Shown here one piece after another: positions 8,283 through 18,547 of a stretch of DNA of 64,000 nucleotides; the stretch's first letter is position 1, and every line of letters begins with the position of its first letter. The notes under the pieces are model-generated. The model was not told the DNA's origin. It saw only the letters and a list, made by a program, of their open reading frames with translations, and searched no databases. Where the stretch lies: the NCBI RefSeq assembly GCF_900108335.1, contig NZ_FNVT01000002.1, positions 737,620 to 801,619 on the forward strand, in the 5' to 3' direction. The position numbers and the translations under genes are program-made. This DNA is from Nonomuraea solani. GTDB lineage: Bacteria > Actinomycetota > Actinomycetes > Streptosporangiales > Streptosporangiaceae.

Positions 8283-9158
8283 ATGAGCGAGGGGATCAAG
8301 GACCATTCCGGGCTGCCCGAGGCGGCCGCCCGGTCTCGTGCCTCGGTGTTGCGCAGCCGGGCCGAATCGTACATCGCGCTGTCGCGCCACGACGCCGCGA
8401 TCGCGGATCTGACGGAGTCGATCGCGCTGATGCCGGACAGCGCCCGCGCCTGGCGGCTGCGCGGCGAGAGCCACCGCCTCATCGAACGGTACGAGGCCGC
8501 GCTGGAGGACTTCGGCGAGGCGCTCAAGCTGGAGCCCGACAGCGCGTACGCCCTCGGCTCGCGCGGCCAGTCCTACGCCGCGATGGGCCGCCTGGAGGAG
8601 GCCATGGCCGACTTCGAGCACGCGCTCACCCTCTCCCCCGACGCCCCCTGGATCCTGGAGGCGAAGGCGGACGTCCTGGTGGACCTCGACCGGCTGGACG
8701 AGGCGCTGGCCGAGCACGGCAAGATCATCTCGCTCAACGAGGACCTGCCGTACTCGTGGGTGGCCCGCGGGGACCTCTACCAGCGGATGAACCTCTACGA
8801 GGAGGCCATCGACGACTACGCCAGGGCTCTGGAGGCGGACCCGGAGTACGCGCGGGCGCTGAGCCGGCGGGGTGAGGCGCTGCGCATGGTCGACCGTTAC
8901 GCGGAGGCGCTGACCGACCTGAACCGGGCTCTGGAGCTGGACCCCGACAACGACCGGGCGCTGGGGAGCCGGGCGGCGGTGCTGAGCGAGCTGGACGACA
9001 ACGAAGGGGCGCTCAAGGACCTGGATCGGGCGATCGAGCTGGATCCGGAGTACATCTGGGCGTACCGGGTGCGGGGCGAGATCCTCCAGGAACTGGACCG
9101 GCACGAGGCCGCGGTCGCCGACTTCACCCTGGCGCTGCGCCTGGAGTTCGGCGACTGA
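8283..9158 (+). CDS. Tetratricopeptide-repeat (TPR) protein
   Basis: A 291-residue protein made almost wholly of about eight consecutive 34-residue TPR units, each with the W/L-G-Y-A-F-A-P pattern (for example LGSRGQSYAAMGRLEEAMAD and ALSRRGEALRMVDRYAEALT). There is no signal peptide or other domain. TPR solenoids bind partner proteins; none is evident. It starts 19 nt after the aldehyde dehydrogenase and may be cotranscribed with it. Confidence 0.9.
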   Translation: MSEGIKDHSGLPEAAARSRASVLRSRAESYIALSRHDAAIADLTESIALMPDSARAWRLRGESHRLIERYEAALEDFGEALKLEPDSAYALGSRGQSYAAMGRLEEAMADFEHALTLSPDAPWILEAKADVLVDLDRLDEALAEHGKIISLNEDLPYSWVARGDLYQRMNLYEEAIDDYARALEADPEYARALSRRGEALRMVDRYAEALTDLNRALELDPDNDRALGSRAAVLSELDDNEGALKDLDRAIELDPEYIWAYRVRGEILQELDRHEAAVADFTLALRLEFGD

Positions 9159-9189
9159 CGGCCGGGCCACCTCCGCGGCGGCCCGGCCG
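9159..9189. terminator. Bidirectional hairpin terminator
   Basis: CGGCCGGGCC pairs with GGCCCGGCCG across an 11-nt loop, between the ends of the convergent TPR and RNHCP genes. Confidence 0.75.
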
Positions 9190-9193
9190 CCTT

Positions 9194-9592
9194 CTACAGC
9201 GCCAGCAGGGCGTTGACCGGCAGGCGGCGGTCGGACAGCGGGCGGACGGCGATGCGCAGCAGGGCCAGCGCGTTGTCGTCGCCCGCGATGCGGTTGGCGC
9301 TGAGCCCGCCGCACGACTGGCAGGAGTGGATGAGCAGCCACTCCCCGTCGTGCCGGACGGTGACGCTCAGCGCCGCCATCCGGCCCCGGCAGGCCGCCCG
9401 CCTGTCCCCCGGAATCCGGTGGTCGACGTGCAGGCTCGTCAGGCAGTGCGGGCAGTGGTTGCGGTGCGCGGTGCCCGGCGCGACCATCGGCACGTCCAGC
9501 CGGCAGCCTACGCAGCGGAACGCGTTCCCCTGGTGATCGTGTACCTGTTTGCGGCGTTGGGGCCGTTCGCGGCCCGGGTTCCTCCTCGGCAT
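9194..9592 (-). CDS. RNHCP-domain zinc-ribbon protein (copy 2 of a tandem pair)
   Basis: 132 residues from the ATG at 9592. Contains the signature RNHCPHC (hence the family name), preceded by CVGC and followed by a second CxxC (CQSC) and the conserved IAGDDNALALLRIAVRPL segment. The four Cys pairs probably bind zinc. The family is common in Gram-positive bacteria and has no known function. It follows its paralogue with a single-nucleotide gap (TGA-C-ATG), so the two should be translationally coupled. The N-terminus (MPRRNPGRERPQRRK) is more basic than in the paralogue. Confidence 0.85.
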   Translation of the reverse strand: MPRRNPGRERPQRRKQVHDHQGNAFRCVGCRLDVPMVAPGTAHRNHCPHCLTSLHVDHRIPGDRRAACRGRMAALSVTVRHDGEWLLIHSCQSCGGLSANRIAGDDNALALLRIAVRPLSDRRLPVNALLAL

Positions 9593-9593
9593 G

Positions 9594-9941
9594 TCACAGA
9601 TCACCGAACGCTTCGAGCGGGAACGGCGGCTGCGCCAGGGGCCGTACGGCCATGCGCATGAGGATGAGCTGGTTGTCGTCTCCGCAGATCGGGTTGGACG
9701 TCAGCTCACCGCACCGGGTGCAGCGATGGATGATCATCCATTCGCCGGTCCGCAGGACGGCGATCGAAATGGGGATCATCCGCGACCCGCACTCCGACGG
9801 GCCGCCCTCCATCCGGTCGAGGACGTGCTGTGAGTGCAGGCAGCTCGGGCAATGATTGCGACGAGTGCCGTCCGGGGCGTGCGCGTTGACCGTCAGGCCG
9901 CAGCGTACGCACGGGAAGGTCTGGACGTTCTTGGTGGACAA
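9594..9941 (-). CDS. RNHCP-domain zinc-ribbon protein (copy 1 of a tandem pair)
   Basis: 115 residues with CVRC, the family signature RNHCPSC, CTRC and the conserved ICGDDNQLILMRMAVRPL. The TTG start is supported by a good ribosome-binding site (AAGGAG, 8 nt upstream) and by the alignment with the paralogue that follows. Function is unknown; the Cys pairs suggest zinc binding. Confidence 0.85.
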   Translation of the reverse strand: MSTKNVQTFPCVRCGLTVNAHAPDGTRRNHCPSCLHSQHVLDRMEGGPSECGSRMIPISIAVLRTGEWMIIHRCTRCGELTSNPICGDDNQLILMRMAVRPLAQPPFPLEAFGDL

Positions 9942-10279
9942 CCTGGGTACTCCTTGCCGGAATGTTCTTCATCAGGGCAGCAAGGGAGCGCCGAGCGGGC
10001 CTCGCGGTGTTCGCGGGCATGCTGGTACGGCAGGCGGTCCGGCCGATCGTTCAGATCGAGCTTTCAGATCGGGCGTTCAGATCAGGCGGGGACCGCTCAC
10101 GGCACGGCGAGGCGCACTTGGCGCGGTGCCAGGCATTGATTCGCTCCCTCCGCGGTGGCGCAAGTCGCCCACCTGAACTCGACTTCCCGGACAGTCGCGA
10201 GCGTAATCGGGCAAGTGGTCGTCCCGCCAACCGTTTTTCCGGCCTGGAGCTGCACCGAATAAGGTTCTAAATTCAGGTC
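9942..10279. other. Intergenic region with a 13-bp triplication
   Basis: A 338-nt gap between the RNHCP pair and the divergent acyl-CoA dehydrogenase. Apart from the 13-bp tandem repeat annotated separately and the presumed promoters, I see no gene or stable hairpin in it. Confidence 0.5.
10049..10087. repeat. 13-bp direct repeat, three tandem copies
   Basis: GTTCAGATCGAGC / TTTCAGATCGGGC / GTTCAGATCAGGC, perfectly abutting, with the core TTCAGATC invariant. They lie in the divergent promoter region and could be an activator or repressor array, or just a slippage product. Confidence 0.7.
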
Positions 10280-12427
<2,148 letters not shown>

Positions 12428-13093
12428 TCAGCTCTTGAGCCGGTACGGGGCCGCGAGGTGGGCGTACACGATCGTGTTGTCCTGGTAGCTGTGCGCCCGC
12501 TTGTCGAACGCCCCGCCGCAGGTCACCAGCCGCAGACCCGCGTAGGGCAGCTTGGCGTAGACCTTCTTGGCGGGGAAGCCGCTCTTCGGGGTGTGCTCGA
12601 TCTTGTCGACGACGAAGACGGCCACCGTACGGTCGGCGCGCAGCACCTGCACCTGGTCGCCGCGCTTGACGCTCCCGAGGCGGGCGAAGACGGCGGGGCC
12701 GGTCCTGGTGTCCAGGTGCCCGGTGATCACGGCGGCGCCGCGCTGGCCGGGCACGGGGCCGTAGCGGTACCAGCCGGCCTGGTTCGGGGGGTCGAACGGC
12801 GGGTTCTCGATGGCGCCCTTCGCGTCCAGGCCCAGCTCCATCAGGGGCGCGGCGACGCCGATGGACGGGATGTAGACGGCCGTGGGCCTGGCGGCCCTCA
12901 TCGGCTCGGCCCTCCGGGAGAGAGGCACGCCGTCGAGCGGGGCGGGGGCCTGGCCGGTCTCGTTCCGTACGGCGGCCCGGGGCTCGGGCTCACCGCCCAG
13001 CATGCCGCTCAATCCGAGCCCGATCAGCAGCACGCCACCCAGCGAGACGACGACCGCCCCGCCCGCCACCACCCGCTGCCCGAACCCGGGCAC
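12428..13093 (-). CDS. Class F sortase
   Basis: 221 residues from a GTG one base after the stop of the upstream gene. One membrane segment (about 9-31) anchors it outward; the sortase barrel follows with catalytic His126 (ITGHLDT), Cys192 (LVTCGG) and a downstream Arg (Arg199 probable). Sortases cut a C-terminal sorting motif and join the protein to the cell wall; class F is the actinobacterial group. The gene directly upstream encodes a protein with a matching C-terminal signal, so the two probably form an enzyme-substrate pair. Confidence 0.9.
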   Translation of the reverse strand: MPGFGQRVVAGGAVVVSLGGVLLIGLGLSGMLGGEPEPRAAVRNETGQAPAPLDGVPLSRRAEPMRAARPTAVYIPSIGVAAPLMELGLDAKGAIENPPFDPPNQAGWYRYGPVPGQRGAAVITGHLDTRTGPAVFARLGSVKRGDQVQVLRADRTVAVFVVDKIEHTPKSGFPAKKVYAKLPYAGLRLVTCGGAFDKRAHSYQDNTIVYAHLAAPYRLKS

Positions 13094-13094
13094 G

Positions 13095-13568
13095 TTAGGC
13101 GACGTCCTTGCGGCGGCGTACCGCGAAACCGGCCAGCCCGCCGCCGGCCAGCAGTGCCGCGCCGCCCACCGCGAACGGCCACACCGGCTCGCTCTCGGCC
13201 AGCCCGCCGCCGCCGGTCTCCGGATGCCCTCGCGGCACCCGGTGCTCACGCTCGCCCGCGGGCCGCCACGGAGGCTCGGACTCGCGCGGTTCCGGCGTAT
13301 GGGGCGCGTTCGACCAGGAGTCGACGGGTGCGGGGGCGCTCGACCAGGAGTCCTGGGGCGCGGGCGTGCCCGACCAGTCGTCGTCGGGAGGGTCCTCGCA
13401 CAGGAGGGGCAGCGGGATCAGGCACGTGGGCACCGCGCCCGGCAGTTGATGGTCGGGCTCGCCGAAGGTGGCGGCGGAGACGGCGGCGGAGGCCGTGCCC
13501 ACGCTCATGCCCGCGACCACGAAGGCGGTCACCGCTCCAGCCACTGCGAGACGTCGAGCTCTTGCCAT
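13095..13568 (-). CDS. Sortase-anchored surface protein with HPETG sorting signal
   Basis: 157 residues from the ATG at 13568 (GGAG 7 nt upstream). It has a Sec signal peptide (about 1-28), a Pro/Ser-rich stalk with three near-repeats of the type W-S-x-x-P-A-P-x-D-S (65-90), then HPETG (115-119), a hydrophobic segment (130-150) and the tail RRRKDVA. This is the exact layout of an LPxTG substrate but with His in place of Leu. Cotranscribed with the class F sortase (TAA-C-GTG). Probably a small wall-linked surface protein; no catalytic domain is seen. Confidence 0.82.
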   Translation of the reverse strand: MARARRLAVAGAVTAFVVAGMSVGTASAAVSAATFGEPDHQLPGAVPTCLIPLPLLCEDPPDDDWSGTPAPQDSWSSAPAPVDSWSNAPHTPEPRESEPPWRPAGEREHRVPRGHPETGGGGLAESEPVWPFAVGGAALLAGGGLAGFAVRRRKDVA

Positions 13569-13797
13569 GAGAAGGCTCCAGAATCGGTTGTCGCGCCCCC
13601 GATGCACAAGAGAGCCTTGCGAATTATTAGACCGAGAGTCAAGTAATGTGACCGAAGTGAAATCAGCCGGATACGGAGGGTTTGGCTTCGGGCTGACGTG
13701 GCAGAGTGAATGGCTACAAAGGGGGACAAAAGCCATGATCAATACACAAAAGCCCACGCTGCTCGCCGAGCGGTCACGGCATCCGGGGTGAGCTGAC

Positions 13798-14607
13798 ATG
13801 AACGGAAGCCTGCAGTTCATCGGCAACGCGACCACCCTGATCCGCTACAACGGCTTCACGCTGCTGACGGATCCCAACTTCCTGCACAAGGGCCAGCGGG
13901 CGTACCTGGGCTACGGCATGACCTCGCGCCGCCTCAAGGACCCGGCCGTCGAGTTCGAGGACCTGCCGACGCTCGACGCGGTGGTGCTGTCCCACATGCA
14001 CGGCGACCACTGGGACCGGGTGGCGCAGCGGCACCTGGACAAGGACGTTCCCGTCATCACGACCACCGCGGCCGCCGGCCGGCTGCGCCGCCGCGGCTTC
14101 CACGGCGGCGTGGGGCTGCGGGAATGGCACCAGCACGAGCTGCGCGGGCCAGGCGGCACGGTCAAGATCACCGCGCTGCCCGGCAAGCACGCGCCCGGCG
14201 TGGCCGAGGCGCTGATGCCGCCGGTGATCGGCACGATGCTGGAGTTCTGCAACCAGGACGAACGCGTGGAGCTGCGCCTCCACATCAGCGGCGACACCCT
14301 GCTCGACCGCCGCCTGGACTCGATCCCGCGCCGTTTTCCCGACATCGACCTGGCCATCGTGCACCTGGGCGGCACCAGGCTGTTCGGCACGCTGCTCACG
14401 ATGGACGGCGAGCAGGGGGCCGCGTGGGTGGACCTGATCAACCCGCACACGGTCGTACCGGTGCACTTCGACGACTACGAGGTCTTCAGCTCACCGCTCG
14501 ACGACTTCCGCCACCACATCGAGCAGGCGGGGCTGGCGGACCGGGTCGTGTACCTGGAGCGGGGCGAAATCCGCGAACTGGCGCCACACCACCTCATACG
14601 CCGCTGA
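13798..14607 (+). CDS. Metallo-beta-lactamase-fold hydrolase (UlaG/L-ascorbate lactonase-like)
   Basis: A 269-residue soluble MBL-fold enzyme. The metal motif is HMHGDH (His66, His68, Asp70, His71), with later ligands in ISGDTLL and VVPVHFDDY. The short N-terminus (IGNATTLIRYNGFTLLTDPNF) matches the UlaG-like branch that includes lactonases and phosphodiesterases. The substrate is unknown and the gene stands alone. Confidence 0.85.
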   Translation: MNGSLQFIGNATTLIRYNGFTLLTDPNFLHKGQRAYLGYGMTSRRLKDPAVEFEDLPTLDAVVLSHMHGDHWDRVAQRHLDKDVPVITTTAAAGRLRRRGFHGGVGLREWHQHELRGPGGTVKITALPGKHAPGVAEALMPPVIGTMLEFCNQDERVELRLHISGDTLLDRRLDSIPRRFPDIDLAIVHLGGTRLFGTLLTMDGEQGAAWVDLINPHTVVPVHFDDYEVFSSPLDDFRHHIEQAGLADRVVYLERGEIRELAPHHLIRR

Positions 14608-14610
14608 CGC

Positions 14611-15192
14611 TCACCGAGACCCGCCGTGGACGTCGAGCGACAGGCCGGTGAGCTCGTCCGCCACCTGCCGCTCCTTCCGCCAGCCGAGCACCGGCAGGAA
14701 CGCCGGCGGCTCGGCGCCCTCCGGGAGGAGCAGGAATCCTCGCTCCACGTCGAGCCTGTGCATCAGGAACCGGACTTGGAGCTCCATGGGCCGCCGGGAC
14801 CAGCCGCAGAGCCTGATCAGGCACGCGGGACCGTCCGGCGACGGCCGCGCGAAGTCACGGAGCGACCCCGTCCCGGCGTCGCCGGTGATCAAGTGCCCGC
14901 ACAGGAGCATGACGATGAAGGCGCCGGGCTGCCGGGTCGGATTCCACTCCTTCCGCTCCCGCGATGGCGGCGGCGGCCTCAGGCCCTGGGGCAGGTGCCA
15001 GAGGCTGCTCGCGGCGGTTCCGGGCAGCGCCAGGTCCCGGCGGAACCGGGCCAGCGCCCCGGCCATGACCGGCTCGGGGTAGTTCCAGGGCTCAGCGCGG
15101 TGGGTGGCGGCGAAGACCGTCTCGGCGCAGGCGAGGAAGTGCTCGTCGGCGATGGGGCTCTGGTCGATCCTGTCGATTCCGGCCGGGCCCAT
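14611..15192 (-). CDS. Hypothetical protein downstream of the LigD-type polymerase
   Basis: About 193 residues from the ATG at 15192, which follows the polymerase stop by 4 nt. I recognise no domain. It is Trp/Pro/Arg-rich, with no signal peptide or membrane segment, and contains a conserved-looking central stretch AFIVMLLCGHLITGDAGTGSL. Because it is translationally next to an NHEJ gene it could act with it, but nothing in the sequence proves that. Confidence 0.55.
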   Translation of the reverse strand: MGPAGIDRIDQSPIADEHFLACAETVFAATHRAEPWNYPEPVMAGALARFRRDLALPGTAASSLWHLPQGLRPPPPSRERKEWNPTRQPGAFIVMLLCGHLITGDAGTGSLRDFARPSPDGPACLIRLCGWSRRPMELQVRFLMHRLDVERGFLLLPEGAEPPAFLPVLGWRKERQVADELTGLSLDVHGGSR

Positions 15193-15196
15193 GGCG

Positions 15197-16198
15197 TCAC
15201 GTGTCCGATCGGGCCTTGCTGGGCTGGACACGCTTGGGCTCCCCCGGCATCTTCGGGTAGTTGGGCGGGTACGGCATGTCGCCGCGCCCGTCCTCGGCGT
15301 ACAGATCGAGGAGGGGCTGGATGGAGTACGCCTGGTCGTCGATGGCCGCGTGCACGTCGCCCACCTTGGCGAAGCGGGCGGGCACCGTGCGGATGTCGAA
15401 GTCGCGCGGGTCGGCGTCCGCGAGCTCGTCCCAGGTGAGCGGGGCCGAGACGGGCGCGTGCGGCTTGGCCCTGATCGAGTACGCGCTGGCCACCGTGCGG
15501 TCCCTGGCGTTCTGGTTGAAGTCGATGAACACCCGGTCCCCGCGCTCCTCCTTCCACCAGGCCGTCGTCACCAGGCCGGGATCGCGCTCCTCGACCGCCC
15601 TGGCCAGGGCGATGCCCGCGTGGCGTACCTGGATGAAGTCCCAGCGCGGCTCGATGCGCACGGCGATGTGGGCGCCGCGGTTGCCCGAGGTCTTCACGAA
15701 CCCGGTCAGGCCGAACTCCGCCAGAACGTCCCGAGTCAGGAACGCGGCCCTGCGGGCGGCGTCGAACTCCAGGCCCGGCTGCGGGTCCAGGTCGATGCGC
15801 AGCTCGTCGGGGTGCTCGACATCGGCGGCGCGCACCTGCCAGGGGTGGAAGTCGATGGTGCCGAGGTTGGCGCCGTAGGCGATGGCCGCCACCTCGGTGA
15901 CCCGCAGCGACTCCGCCGTACGGCCGCTCGGGAACGTCACCGTCACGGATTCGAGCCAGTCGGGGTGCTTGGGCGGCATCCGCTTCTGGTAGATCGCCTC
16001 GGTCTGCACACCGTCGGGGTGGCGCTTCAGGTTGGTGGGCCGGTCCTTGAGCGCCCGCAGCGCCCCCTCGCCGACGCTCACGTAGTATTCGACCAGTTCC
16101 CGCTTGGTGGCGCCGATCTCAGGAAAGTAGATCTTGTCGGGATTGGTGACCTTGACGGTCCGATCCCCCACCTCGAGCTCTATGTACGGCGATGCCAT
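15197..16198 (-). CDS. Non-homologous end-joining polymerase domain protein (LigD PolDom-like)
   Basis: 333 residues from the ATG at 16198. It is a stand-alone archaeo-eukaryotic primase-type polymerase as found in LigD. Visible are the metal-binding RIDLDPQPG (Asp136, Asp138), the SGNRGAH nucleotide-binding motif (171-177) and a third Asp in VFIDFNQNARDRT. LigD PolDoms fill gaps, preferentially with ribonucleotides, during Ku-dependent end joining. No ligase or nuclease domain is fused here and no ku gene is in the window; actinobacteria often encode these parts separately. Confidence 0.9.
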   Translation of the reverse strand: MASPYIELEVGDRTVKVTNPDKIYFPEIGATKRELVEYYVSVGEGALRALKDRPTNLKRHPDGVQTEAIYQKRMPPKHPDWLESVTVTFPSGRTAESLRVTEVAAIAYGANLGTIDFHPWQVRAADVEHPDELRIDLDPQPGLEFDAARRAAFLTRDVLAEFGLTGFVKTSGNRGAHIAVRIEPRWDFIQVRHAGIALARAVEERDPGLVTTAWWKEERGDRVFIDFNQNARDRTVASAYSIRAKPHAPVSAPLTWDELADADPRDFDIRTVPARFAKVGDVHAAIDDQAYSIQPLLDLYAEDGRGDMPYPPNYPKMPGEPKRVQPSKARSDT

Positions 16199-16521
16199 GC
16201 CACCGAACCTACTCCCTGACGTCAAGCGGGGTGGGCCCGCCCCGGAGCCGCCTCGGTGGCGGGACCGGGGGCTCGACGGGACGGGCCGCCAAGATCGCCC
16301 GAAGGCCGTTCCGGGCGCTGGCGCGCCACCCGGCCGGCCGTCAGGACCCCCAGCGGCGCCAGCACGGGCGTGGGCTGTGCCGCTAAGAGGGATCCGCGGA
16401 CGATCTCACCCCTTGGCAGGAGGCGATGACACCCCCTTGGTGACAAAGACGCAAATTGGCCCTAGAAAGGATGCTTCACCCTGCGGAGATCTCTTTTTGC
16501 CGGATCTCGTACTCTTGGCGT
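16199..16521. other. Intergenic region, nothing recognised except a possible msrB promoter
   Basis: A 323-nt gap between divergent genes. I see no credible gene. TACTCT at 16510-16515, only 6 nt before the msrB ATG and with no ribosome-binding site, could be the -10 box of a leaderless msrB transcript. Confidence 0.4.
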
Positions 16522-16923
16522 ATGGACAAGGTGGTCAAGAGCGAGGCCGAGTGGCGGACCGAACTTTCCCGTGAGGAGTTCCACGTCCTCAGGGAAGCCG
16601 GGACCGAGCGCCCGTTCACGGGGGAGTACGTCGACACCAAGACCGAAGGGGTCTACTCGTGCCGCGCCTGCGGCGCCGAACTGTTCCGGTCCGACACGAA
16701 GTTCGAGTCGCACTGCGGGTGGCCGAGCTTCTTCGAGCCGTCCGGCTCCGACGCGGTCACGTTGATCGAGGACCGCGCCCATGGCATGGTCCGTACCGAG
16801 GTGCGGTGCGCCCGGTGCGACTCGCATCTGGGGCACGTGTTCCACGGCGAGGGCTACGCGACGCCAACGGATGATCGTTACTGCATCAACTCGATCTCCT
16901 TGCGCCTCGAACCCAAACCGTGA
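16522..16923 (+). CDS. msrB: Peptide methionine (R)-S-oxide reductase MsrB
   Basis: 133 residues from the ATG at 16522. It has the full MsrB set: zinc ligands Cys47/Cys50 (CRAC) and Cys96/Cys99 (CARC), the [10 protein letters not shown] substrate loop, and catalytic Cys121 in RYCINS. It repairs oxidised methionine in proteins using thioredoxin. It is a single gene. No ribosome-binding site precedes the ATG, which suggests leaderless translation. Confidence 0.95.
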   Translation: MDKVVKSEAEWRTELSREEFHVLREAGTERPFTGEYVDTKTEGVYSCRACGAELFRSDTKFESHCGWPSFFEPSGSDAVTLIEDRAHGMVRTEVRCARCDSHLGHVFHGEGYATPTDDRYCINSISLRLEPKP

Positions 16924-16973
16924 TCGACTAGCGACACGGCGTACCGATCGCTCACGGCGGGTAGGAGTGGCGT

Positions 16974-17081
16974 GTGCGCTTTGTCCATCTTCGCCACCGC
17001 TGGGTGACGATCGAGACCATCGGGCGCGTCTACACGCAACGGTGCGAAGTGTGCGCCAAGACGCGGGTCCGGATCCGTTGA
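16974..17081 (+). CDS. Small 35-residue CxxC peptide
   Basis: A GTG-started frame of 35 codons ending in TGA, preceded by GGAG at 6-nt spacing. The peptide is basic, begins MRFVHLRHRWVTIET and has one CxxC pair (CEVCAKTR) with a final RVRIR. The spacing, the ribosome-binding site and the zinc-ribbon-like look argue for a real gene, and I believe similar short H-R-W...C-x-x-C peptides occur in related actinobacteria. One Cys pair alone could bind zinc as a dimer or with its His residues. Function unknown. Confidence 0.5.
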   Translation: MRFVHLRHRWVTIETIGRVYTQRCEVCAKTRVRIR

Positions 17082-17795
17082 TCAGTCCGGCGCGGGATGA
17101 GTGACACGACAGGTACGGTCGGCGGGGCCGAGGATGTTGGCGAGCACCGGATTCCCGTTCCCGCCAAACTCCGCCTGGACGAACACCACCGGATCGCGCA
17201 CTCCGCGAAGGCGCAGATATTCCAGGCCGCGTTCGCATAGTGCGAGGGCGGTCGTGGAGTTGTCCGCGCTTTCCGGTAGATCCGTATAAATGCGCAAATA
17301 GCCGCCGACCGTGCGGATGTCCTTGAGGCGTTTCAACGCCTTGTCGTCCGTGGTCCAGTGCGTACGGAAATACTGCGCCGCCTGCTGATCGGTATGCCGC
17401 GAAGGCCCATCGGCCTTGTACCCTTCCCCGTCCTCCGCGCCAGGGCCGCCCGCCGGCGATTCCTCGGGAGCGGCCCCCTCGATCGACCCTGCGGACGCGG
17501 ATGGCGCCGGCCTGGGCAGTTGACGCGCCCTGGCCTCGGCACCGGCCGTGGTCTCCCGCCCGGACAGCTCGGACGACCCGCCGATCCGGTGCTCGACCAA
17601 CTCCGGCCCCGCCGCCACCTGCGAAGACCTGACCGGAGTCCCGATCGAGGCCGCGTACAGCACGACCGCCCCACCGGCCAGCACCAGCACCCCGGCGACC
17701 AGCGGCCTCGTCCCTCTCCGACGCCGCACCCGCCTCGTACGCCCCACCGCATGACGGCCGCCCGCGCGCCGCCGATGATGTCCGGTCTCGCCCAC
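17082..17795 (-). CDS. Membrane-anchored extracytoplasmic protein, unknown function
   Basis: 237 residues: a very basic cytoplasmic start (HHRRRAGGRHAVGRTRRVRRRR), one membrane helix (about 30-50), a Pro/Ala/Glu-rich linker (80-125) and a compact C-terminal domain (about 135-237) with two cysteines (Cys187 and Cys230 region) and the strand-rich VGGYLRIYTDLPESADN. I do not recognise the domain. Its stop abuts the stop of the small CxxC gene on the other strand. Confidence 0.65.
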   Translation of the reverse strand: MGETGHHRRRAGGRHAVGRTRRVRRRRGTRPLVAGVLVLAGGAVVLYAASIGTPVRSSQVAAGPELVEHRIGGSSELSGRETTAGAEARARQLPRPAPSASAGSIEGAAPEESPAGGPGAEDGEGYKADGPSRHTDQQAAQYFRTHWTTDDKALKRLKDIRTVGGYLRIYTDLPESADNSTTALALCERGLEYLRLRGVRDPVVFVQAEFGGNGNPVLANILGPADRTCRVTHPAPD

Positions 17796-17919
17796 CTCGC
17801 CCCCTTGGAACGCGTCACGCGATTTCCTGATTGTGACAAAGCGGGTAGATCAATTCAGTTGGATCGCCAACCAGGTCTTGCTCTTTCTTGATCTTTTTGA
17901 GCAGACTGCTCACGCGTCC

Positions 17920-18282
17920 ATGGACGAGATCCTGAAATGTCGGAACTTACGAAAAACGTTCGGCGACCTCGTAGCCGTCGACGAGGAGTATTCGGGCGAC
18001 ATGAAACGCCGTCTCAACATCGGCGTCGGCCTTCTGCACCGCCCGCCCCCGCTGATCCTCGACGAGCCCACCGCCGGCGTCGACCCGCAGAGCCGCAACG
18101 CCATCCTGGAGAGCGTCGCCGCGCTGACCGGCGAGGGCGTCGCCGTGCTCTACACCACGCACTACATGGAGGAGGCCGAGCGCCTCTGCGACCGCATCGG
18201 CATCATCGACCTGGGCCGCATCAGGGCCGAGGGCACCCGCAGGGAGCTGGTGGGCCTGGTGGGCGAGCTACGCAGGGCCTGA
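17920..18282 (+). pseudogene. Remnant of an ABC transporter ATP-binding gene (internal deletion)
   Basis: An in-frame 120-residue remnant of a drug-efflux type (DrrA/NatA-like) ATPase. After the usual start (ILKCRNLRKTFGDLVAVD) it jumps straight to a signature-like YSGDMKRRLNIGVGLLH, then has a normal Walker B (PLILDEPTAGVD, 44-55) and H-loop (TTHYMEEAE). About 110 residues with Walker A and Q-loop are missing, and the signature LSGGM is damaged. It cannot bind ATP in the normal way. It runs directly into a permease fragment, so the whole locus is decaying. Confidence 0.8.
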
Positions 18283-18547
18283 TCATCATGATCGGCTCGG
18301 GCCTGCTGCTCGCCCTGGGCCTGGGCGCGATCGGCGGCGCCATGGTGCCGCTCGACGTGTTCTCCGCCACGATGCGGCAGATCGCGCACGTCACCCCGCA
18401 CGCCTGGGCCCTGGACGGCTTCACCGAACTGCTGCGCGGGGACGGCACGATCGCCACCATCCTGCCGCAGCTCGGCATGTTGACGGCGTACGCGGCCGCC
18501 TTCTTCACCTGGGCGCCTGGCGCCTCCACGCCGCCCTCACCCGCTAG
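18279..18547 (+). pseudogene. Remnant of an ABC-2 type permease (C-terminal end only)
   Basis: Only the last about 90 residues of an ABC-2 permease remain: IGSGLLLALGLGAIGGAMVPL, then the family motif ATMRQIAHVTPHAWALDGFTELL and a last hydrophobic helix. The first four or five membrane helices are absent. The proper C-terminus (WRLHAALTR-stop at 18545-18547) is in another frame than the rest, so there is also a frameshift near 18510-18520. It is fused to the tail of the ATPase remnant by a deletion. Confidence 0.75.

Noticed and set aside
5216-8527. Very long open frame on the minus strand, 1103 codons, across the U32-like, methyltransferase and aldehyde dehydrogenase genes
   Set aside because: It is antisense to well-supported genes and its product is Arg/Ala/Gly/Pro-rich low-complexity sequence, a normal effect of high GC at third positions.
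16222-16446. 74-codon minus-strand frame before msrB
   Set aside because: Pro/Arg/Gly-rich, no good ribosome-binding site, no domain; likely chance in GC-rich DNA.
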